Shown here piece by piece: positions 12,158 through 16,201 of a DNA stretch of 16,201 bases. The number at the start of each line of letters is the position of its first letter. The first letter of the stretch is position 1. A model generated the notes under the pieces. It saw only the letters and a program-made list of their open reading frames with translations, was not told the DNA's origin and made no database searches. A program made the translations under genes and the position numbers. Source of the stretch: JAITWN01 sp964546765 (GTDB taxonomy: Bacteria; Pseudomonadota; Gammaproteobacteria; SZUA-140); contig CAZJKV010000040.1 of NCBI GenBank assembly GCA_964546765.1, positions 1 to 16,201 on the forward strand, given 5' to 3'.

Positions 12158-13651
12158 TCAGCCATCAGATTTCGGCGCCTCCACCGCACCCTGATAAAAG
12201 TCCTCGCATTCATCCTCGCCGACAGACAGGGCGTCCAGCCCACGTTGCAATAGATTCAAAGGCGCTCCCAGCAGCGACTCTACCATGTTGGGTTTTTCGA
12301 TAACCGGTGCATCGAAGGTGCCGTGAATCGCCTGCCGGATCACGACGCAACCATCGCGGTTGACCACCGCCACAACGGCATCGTCGATCTTCCGCGCCGG
12401 CAGATCCAGAGATGCCCGGGCGGCAAGACGGTTATGCCTTGTGGCCATGGCCACGTCTCGCGCGTGCGCGGTGCCGTCCTTGATCTCCCACTCAGAGATG
12501 AATTGCAGGATGTCGGTCTCGCCACCTTCGCTGCCCATCAGTTGCATAAACTCGGAGCCTTTGGTGACAGCCAACCAGGCAGGTCCGGCAACGATCACAG
12601 CGGCCGCATCCACAAGACTGAAGCGTTGTGTGTCCTTGTACTGGGACAATTCCTTGTCCAGGTCCACGCCCTTCAGCCGCAGGTCCCGACCGCTCAGTCG
12701 TACATCGCCGCTCAGGTGTTGTATCATCGCTTCAAAATCATCGCCATGGCTGGTCAGCGCGATCAGCAAGGCCGCGCTGCCTGAGACGGTGTCGCCGGCA
12801 GGCAACCAGTCCTCCGGCAAGGCACCCACCAGCAGCTCATCGAACTCGAGATTAAGCGCCCAGCTCGTCGGGGTGTCACTGAAATCCATTTTAAGCTGCC
12901 CCGAGCCGTTGCTTTCGAACAAGGTCATCTCCCATCCATCGGTACTGAACTCGCCGTCCTGACCGGTCAGCCTGAATGCCACATCGGAGAATGTCAGCGC
13001 ATTCAGGCTGACCGTATCGGCGGACACCACCATGGACAGCGATGAGCGGCTCAATGGATGCCGGCCGTCATCGGCCGACTGCCATTGCAAGTCGGACAGG
13101 CTGACTTCGAGGCCGGTCACAGCCGCCGTCCGGCCCCGGTCGTGATCTTTCCAGTAAACTTCACCTTCGCGGATATGCAGATCGAACTGTGCGCGCCCGT
13201 GCCCCGTAGCCTTGCGTTCCGGTCCGAGATCGAAGTTCAGCACACCGGAGGCGTCCCGTTCCAGGCGCAGCACCGGGTTATCCAGATGCAGTGCACCCGG
13301 CGCCAGTCGGCCACGCAACAGCGGTAGCCAGCGCAGGGTGACACCGGCCGACGCCAGATGACCGATAGCGTCATTTTTCGCATCAGATCCTGACTCAGCG
13401 CCGATCATTACATCAGTCACGCGCAATGCAGGTCGGGGCAATAACCGCAGGGAAACTTCACCGCCAACTTTGACAGGCACCATCAGGTATTCGCTTGCCT
13501 CTTTCTCGATACGCTGCCGGAGATCGTCTTCGGACCAGAACAGCACCAGTGCCGTGCCAAGCAGTAACAGGGCTGCGATCAGCGCCGCAAGCAGGAGCAG
13601 CATGAGACGCAGCGGATGCCGGGTGATCGATGTCAGGGCATGTACAGGCAT
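12158..13651 (-). CDS. AsmA-family protein (inner-membrane-anchored lipid-transfer-like)
   Basis: A 497-aa protein with one N-terminal TM (about 14-40), followed by a long beta-rich periplasmic body. It begins with the AsmA-type segment DDLRQRIEKEASEYLMVPVKVGGEVSLRLLP and LRVTDVMIGAE, contains a TLRWLPLLRGRLAPGALHLDNPVLRLERDASGVLNFDL block typical of the family, and ends with the AsmA-like Cys motif ECEDFYQGAV (C482). AsmA/TamB/YhdP-type proteins form hydrophobic-groove bridges implicated in phospholipid delivery to the outer membrane. The ATG overlaps the stop of the upstream channel gene (TGATG), so the two are co-translated. It precedes the Mla-like genes on the same strand, joining two classes of lipid-transport machinery. 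Its third-position GC appears lower than that of the mla genes (by eye). Confidence 0.85.
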   Translation of the reverse strand: MPVHALTSITRHPLRLMLLLLAALIAALLLLGTALVLFWSEDDLRQRIEKEASEYLMVPVKVGGEVSLRLLPRPALRVTDVMIGAESGSDAKNDAIGHLASAGVTLRWLPLLRGRLAPGALHLDNPVLRLERDASGVLNFDLGPERKATGHGRAQFDLHIREGEVYWKDHDRGRTAAVTGLEVSLSDLQWQSADDGRHPLSRSSLSMVVSADTVSLNALTFSDVAFRLTGQDGEFSTDGWEMTLFESNGSGQLKMDFSDTPTSWALNLEFDELLVGALPEDWLPAGDTVSGSAALLIALTSHGDDFEAMIQHLSGDVRLSGRDLRLKGVDLDKELSQYKDTQRFSLVDAAAVIVAGPAWLAVTKGSEFMQLMGSEGGETDILQFISEWEIKDGTAHARDVAMATRHNRLAARASLDLPARKIDDAVVAVVNRDGCVVIRQAIHGTFDAPVIEKPNMVESLLGAPLNLLQRGLDALSVGEDECEDFYQGAVEAPKSDG

Positions 13652-14175
13652 CAGGAAGGTAACGCCGGTGGTGGCGACTTCTCCCGCGCCGCCTGCGCGG
13701 CCTTCAGCCGTTCGACATGCTCGATCAACCCGTCCATGGTCTCCTTGAGCAGGTCCAGCTCGTCGATGGTCAGGTCCTCGAGGTGTTCCAGGTTGTACTC
13801 GATGGTATCGACGATCTGCCGCGCCGGGCGCTGTAGCGGCCGCATGAAATACGCGGTCACCGTCGCGACGATCGCGCCGAAGAACAGCATCGACCCGAGC
13901 ACGATCCAGACCGCGCCGATCACCTTGGCCATGCCACTCAGCGGCTCACTCGCGATCCCCGCCGTCGAAAACGCGGCCACGCCCCAGTAGAGCGCGTCGC
14001 CATAGTTCCGGATGCCGCTATCCGGCGCGCCCTGCTCAGCCAGCCAGATCGCGACCGCGAACAGCAGCCACGACACCAGCAACAGCAGTACCAGCCACAT
14101 GAACGGCGTGTGCTCGAGAATGTCGCGAAAGAATCGCCGGGAGCGTTTCATGTGCCGTTCCGCTACCACCTTCAC
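13651..14175 (-). CDS. Two-TM ion-channel-like protein with non-canonical selectivity filter
   Basis: A 174-aa protein built as TM1 (about 24-46), a pore-helix-like segment YGDALYWGVAAFSTAGIASEP (58-78), TM2 (about 83-110) and a charged helical cytoplasmic tail (about 118-165), i.e. the Ion_trans_2/KcsA-like layout. Where potassium channels have T-V-G-Y-G-D, this has S-T-A-G-I-A-S, so potassium selectivity cannot be assumed; it could be a non-selective pore, a sensor or a structural protein. GTG 14175 is the longest supported start, with GGAG 4 nt upstream. ATG 14151 (residue 9) is an alternative, and may be better because the GTG lies inside a duplicated segment from the DUF6557-like gene. 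The stop overlaps the AsmA-like start. It is probably the first gene of the envelope operon. Confidence 0.72.
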   Translation of the reverse strand: MKVVAERHMKRSRRFFRDILEHTPFMWLVLLLLVSWLLFAVAIWLAEQGAPDSGIRNYGDALYWGVAAFSTAGIASEPLSGMAKVIGAVWIVLGSMLFFGAIVATVTAYFMRPLQRPARQIVDTIEYNLEHLEDLTIDELDLLKETMDGLIEHVERLKAAQAAREKSPPPALPS

Positions 14176-14258
14176 TGAACTCCGCCATCGTTTACAGACA
14201 GATCATCCATGAAATCATCCATCGGAATGAGCCATCGCTTCCGTTCCCCTTCGCACAT
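14172..14258 (-). pseudogene. 28-codon duplicate of the 3' end of the DUF6557-like gene
   Basis: The minus-strand frame reads MCEGERKRWLIPMDDF...NDGGVQ-stop. It matches the C-terminus of the complete gene at 15343-15882 (TEEERKRRLIPMDEF...NDGGVQ). Nucleotide identity is about 83% over roughly 95 bp counted by eye, extending about 10 bp past the stop. There is no Shine-Dalgarno, and the rest of the gene is absent upstream. Its TGA overlaps the GTG proposed for the channel gene. It is probably a remnant of a duplication or of an insertion that split an ancestral locus. Confidence 0.75.
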
Positions 14259-14279
14259 CGTAACACCAGAAGGAAGGCC

Positions 14280-14348
14280 ATGAGCACCAACCTCGCCGGT
14301 AATGGCCAGGTCGCGATACCGGAGCAGTGTCGTGACATCTTAATTCCG
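14280..14348 (+). pseudogene. Truncated AbrB/MazE-type antitoxin N-terminus
   Basis: MSTNLAGNGQVAIPEQCRDI followed by LIP matches the SpoVT/AbrB swapped-hairpin start (consensus like GQVTIPxxxRxxL). It stops after about 22 residues, before the rest of the domain. Its translation start is well formed (AGAAGGAAGG at 14268-14277 before ATG 14280). No stop follows: the frame continues into the Lys/Arg-rich gene whose own start is at 14409, so a fusion product is formally possible. Confidence 0.65.
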
Positions 14349-14362
14349 CCAGCCATAGCTGG
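14349..14362. promoter_or_regulatory. Small palindrome in a possible promoter, candidate operator
   Basis: CCAGC-CATA-GCTGG forms a perfect 5-bp inverted repeat. It lies within the 17-bp spacer between a weak -35-like TTAATT (14340-14345) and TATCCT (14363-14368), about 40 bp before the ATG at 14409. A hairpin or repressor site are both possible; support is weak. Confidence 0.3.
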
Positions 14363-14408
14363 TATCCTGCAAGGCTGTCAGCGTCTAACCTGTAACAAGG
14401 ATGGAACC

Positions 14409-14931
14409 ATGGCCTACAACCGCAATCACGCCCGCTCCCTGTGCACCGCCACCGAATTCCAGCTGTTCGCCGCGAGTCTCGCCGACTCGATCCGGTCACT
14501 GACCCCCGCCCAGCTCAAGGCCAAGCTCGAGCGCGCCAGGAGGCTGCGCGACAAGTATCGCGATCTGTACCGCCGCCAGCGCATCACGGCGCGCGATCGC
14601 ACCGGCACCAAGAAGGGCAGCGCCGAGCGGACGAAGAACAAGGCACAGCTGTTCGACGAGGCCGTCAAGCGCTTCACCGAACAGGCCAAGGCCAAAGCCG
14701 CCACAGACAAGCGTGCAGCGGCGCGCGCGAAGAAGACGAACAAGAAGAAGGTGAAGAAATCACCCCCCGCCGGCAAGGGACCCGCGGCGGTCACGGCGAA
14801 AACCGGTTTCGTCAGCGAAAAGGCCCTGCGCGCGAACCAGCGCAAGCATCTGCAGAAGACGCGGTCGAAGGCGATACAGGGACACGTGCGCGCCGCAGGG
14901 AAGCGGCGGCAGGCACGCAAGGATGCGCGCA
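14409..14931 (+). CDS. Lys/Arg/Ala-rich basic protein, hypothetical (3' end in gap)
   Basis: At least 174 codons, running into an assembly gap. The N-terminal part MAYNRNHARSLCTATEFQLF followed by AASLADSIRSLTPAQLKAKL looks like a folded helical domain with a predicted coiled coil (KAKLERARRLRDKYRDLYRRQR). After residue 65 the protein becomes extremely basic (RTGTKKGSAERTKNKAQ, AKKTNKKKVKKSPPAGKG, KTRSKAIQGHVRAAGKRRQ). The composition recalls histone-H1-like or nucleic-acid-binding proteins; that is inference and no Pfam family is recognised with certainty. The start at 14409 has AAGGATGGA 3-11 nt upstream and gives a sensible N-terminus. The frame is also open back to the truncated antitoxin at 14280. 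It converges on hicB inside the gap. Confidence 0.65.
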
Positions 14932-15031
14932 NNNNNNNNNNNNNNNNNNNNNNNNNNNNNNNNNNNNNNNNNNNNNNNNNNNNNNNNNNNNNNNNNNNNN
15001 NNNNNNNNNNNNNNNNNNNNNNNNNNNNNNN
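14932..15031. other. Assembly gap (100 N)
   Basis: Exactly 100 N hiding the 3' ends of two convergent genes, the basic protein (plus) and hicB (minus). No matching repeat is visible on the flanks. Confidence 0.98.
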
Positions 15032-15150
15032 GCAACCGCCTGCTCATAGGACTCACCGTCAGCCATGCAACCTGGAAGCTCAGGCACTTCCACAATAAAT
15101 GACTGATCCTGCTCGCTCCAGTAGATGATCAGCTCATATCTGATTGACAT
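15032..15150 (-). CDS. hicB: HicB-family antitoxin (C-terminus in gap)
   Basis: The first 39 residues, MSIRYELIIYWSEQDQSFIV followed by EVPELPGCMADGESYEQAV, are a textbook HicB partial-RNase-H-fold antitoxin (YxIxIYWSxxDxxFIxExPELPGCxAxGxTYxEA). HicB neutralises the HicA mRNA interferase and usually autoregulates the operon. The remainder lies in the 100-N gap. The ATG at 15150 overlaps the 3' end of a HicA-like frame (stop at 15134-15136) by 17 bp, as is usual when hicA precedes hicB. Local AT-richness compared with the neighbours suggests horizontal acquisition. Because the toxin frame upstream lacks a start, this antitoxin may be an orphan. Confidence 0.85.
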
Positions 15151-15259
15151 CAGTTGCTCCCAGACGATATCGCTTGAGAATGTTTCTGATCTGTTTGACC
15201 TGGTAGGCCTTGGCCTTGCTTCCCTTGGGCTGCAAATTGATGATCTCGCTTCTGAATTT
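15134..15259 (-). pseudogene. HicA-like toxin remnant (C-terminal part only, no start)
   Basis: The frame closed by TGA 15134-15136 and preceded by TGA 15260-15262 encodes SEIINLQPKGSKAKAYQVKQ followed by IRNILKRYRLGATDVNQI. The core resembles the HicA C-terminal pattern in which a short strand (xxLQPxxGKAKAYQVKQ) leads into the last helix, and it lies directly before hicB with the expected overlap. No start codon is available in this frame. The N-terminal half, including the catalytic GSH-type region, is not seen. A different frame just upstream (LDIKHAVIIDNENSE, open back to 15345) might be its frameshifted continuation, but this does not clearly match HicA. Confidence 0.55.
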
Positions 15260-15342
15260 TCATTATCGATAATAACAGCGTGTTTTATATCGAGATGGAG
15301 ACGCTCCAGACGCTGAAAACAGCCTGATAATGAATGCCACCG

Positions 15343-15882
15343 TCATTGAACCCCGCCGTCGTTCCCCGACAGGTCGTCCATGAATTCATCCATCGGAATG
15401 AGCCGCCGCTTTCGTTCCTCTTCGGTCATCGCGTCGATTTCATCGACCCGGCGCTTGAGTTCGTCCTTCGTTTCCCGGATCTGCGACTCGTCGAAACCGT
15501 AAAAGGTCATATCCCAGAGGCAATGCGCCGCGATCTGCGGCGCGGTAAATTCGGTCAGTGTGGCAGGATCGATCTGCATGCCGAGCCAGCGCTCCCAGGG
15601 CTCGAGCGAAATAGAACAATCGACGGCCGAATACGGCTCACGCCCCACAACGTCGATATGCGGCTCGTCGTCGATTCCTTCCCTGAATACTTCCGTCAGG
15701 ACGATGCGCGTCTCGGAAGCCAAAGGCGCCAGCCCGCGCAGCCGTGCCAGCACAATCTTGTACCGGTCGATGGATTCCTTCTCGTCCGGATAGCTCCACA
15801 GCAGGCTGGCCTTGAAATCCGGCCAGTCGATGGATTTCAGTAGCTCGGCGAATGTCATCAGATCTGCGGAACCCTTTGTCAT
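15343..15882 (-). CDS. DUF6557-like hypothetical protein
   Basis: A 179-aa soluble acidic protein. Features are an N-terminal MTFAELLKSIDWPDFKASLL, YPDEKESIDRYKIVLARLR, an acidic middle strand (EPHIDVVGREPYSAVDCSISLEPWERWLGM) and a conserved-looking IAAHCLWDMTFYGFDESQIR before a Lys/Glu-rich helix and the tail MDEFMDDLSGNDGGVQ. The ExWxxWLG and AHCLWxMTFYGF blocks recall the DUF6557 family from memory; no function is established. ATG 15882 gives the longest frame. ATG at residue 9 (15858) gives a more family-like start, with AAAGGG about 14 nt upstream. It lies 33 bp after the zinc-ribbon gene on the same strand. Its 3' end is duplicated at 14172-14258. Confidence 0.75.
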   Translation of the reverse strand: MTKGSADLMTFAELLKSIDWPDFKASLLWSYPDEKESIDRYKIVLARLRGLAPLASETRIVLTEVFREGIDDEPHIDVVGREPYSAVDCSISLEPWERWLGMQIDPATLTEFTAPQIAAHCLWDMTFYGFDESQIRETKDELKRRVDEIDAMTEEERKRRLIPMDEFMDDLSGNDGGVQ

Positions 15883-15915
15883 GATAGCGTGGAGCGCCTG
15901 AACGCCAACAAGGGA

Positions 15916-16201
15916 TTATCTTTTGAACATCTTCTCCAGTTCCTCCCTCGCCGCCTCCGCCTTCCCGTCAGGCGCCGCGTACGCCTTCGGATTGATCCGG
16001 AGATAGCCGCAGAAATTCGCGCGCTGCTTGTCGGCGACCAGGTCCGCGATCGGCTCGCGACATTGCTGCGGCGCAGCCGGATCGTAGAACTCGCACATCC
16101 GGCACACGTGCAACTGCGCCCGGCACTGCGGGCACTCGGCGAGGCGGGCCAGCGGGAGGAGCAGATCCTGTTGCGGGGCGCCGCATTTCCAGCAGAGGCA
16201 G
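15916..16201 (-). CDS. Cysteine-rich zinc-ribbon protein (5' end beyond window)
   Basis: The frame is open from the window edge to the stop at 15916, giving at least 94 residues. The visible sequence begins CLCWKCGAPQQDLLLPLARL, continues ECPQCRAQLHVCRMCEFYDP, and ends with a helix REELEKMFKR. It has C-x-C-x2-C, C-P-x-C, C-x2-C and two later Cys residues, enough for two zinc ribbons. The LHVCRMCEFYDP...CREP...KQRANFC pattern is one I associate with small uncharacterised proteobacterial zinc-ribbon proteins; no function is known. The true start lies outside the window, because the shorter reading from TTG 16113 would cut through the metal-binding region. It probably heads a two-gene unit with the DUF6557-like gene. 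Confidence 0.7.
   Translation of the reverse strand, partial: CLCWKCGAPQQDLLLPLARLAECPQCRAQLHVCRMCEFYDPAAPQQCREPIADLVADKQRANFCGYLRINPKAYAAPDGKAEAAREELEKMFKR

Noticed and set aside
14812..15031. Reading HicB through the 100-N gap into the minus strand of the basic protein gene
   Set aside because: The gap length is a placeholder, and sequence left of it in that frame is Arg/Ala-rich shadow sequence unlike the HicB C-terminal domain.
15263..15345. Read-through of the DUF6557-like stop into the following open frame
   Set aside because: No slippery or read-through context is visible, and the duplicated copy at 14172 ends at the same stop, supporting it as the true C-terminus.

Overview
The window is GC-rich chromosomal DNA from a draft assembly: three runs of exactly 100 N mark scaffold joins of unknown true length. 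An AsmA-like protein, an STAS-MlaE/MlaF/MlaD lipid-transport operon, a YbiT-type ABC-F ATPase, a MacA-like efflux adaptor and a Spy/CpxP-type chaperone point to a Gram-negative gammaproteobacterium. A Chromatiales/Ectothiorhodospiraceae-like lineage would fit, but that is inference and the genus cannot be read from the sequence.

Left region (1-1914): a MacA/HlyD-type adaptor (minus, cut by the window edge) diverges from a His-rich Spy/CpxP-like chaperone (plus). Midway between the two start codons are three GTAAA boxes in perfect 10-bp register, matching the CpxR box. A good terminator follows the chaperone gene.

Plus-strand signalling/transport block (1954-4908): a universal stress protein with its own promoter, then a tight operon of two paralogous DUF1538 membrane proteins, a PII-like trimeric regulator without the uridylylation tyrosine, and a CBS-pair protein. 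Spacings are 1 bp, 2 bp and an ATGA overlap. The layout suggests a nucleotide-controlled membrane transporter of unknown substrate.

Mobile DNA (4909-5863 and 8204-8450): a RAYT (REP-associated tyrosine transposase) element has 18-bp terminal inverted repeats and two internal 40-bp imperfect palindromes. A ~247-bp non-autonomous relative carries the same ends and the same palindromes at identical distances, but no transposase. The small element also encodes the last residues and stop codon of the neighbouring lipoprotein gene. Between the two elements are ybiT and a small outer-membrane beta-barrel gene.

Envelope lipid-transport operon (minus, 14175 down to 8433): a 2-TM ion-channel-like protein with a non-canonical filter, an AsmA-like protein, an STAS-MlaE permease, MlaF ATPase, MlaD (MCE) protein and an ABC-auxiliary lipoprotein. 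Most genes overlap or nearly touch. The probable job is phospholipid trafficking between inner and outer membranes.

Right region (14172-16201): a patchwork of toxin-antitoxin and duplication debris. It contains a 28-codon copy of the 3' end of a DUF6557-like gene, the first ~22 codons of an AbrB/MazE-type antitoxin running in frame into a Lys/Arg/Ala-rich protein, a HicB antitoxin cut by a gap, a HicA-like toxin remnant without a start codon, the full DUF6557-like gene, and a partial cysteine-rich zinc-ribbon protein. The local base composition around hicAB is noticeably more AT-rich than its surroundings.
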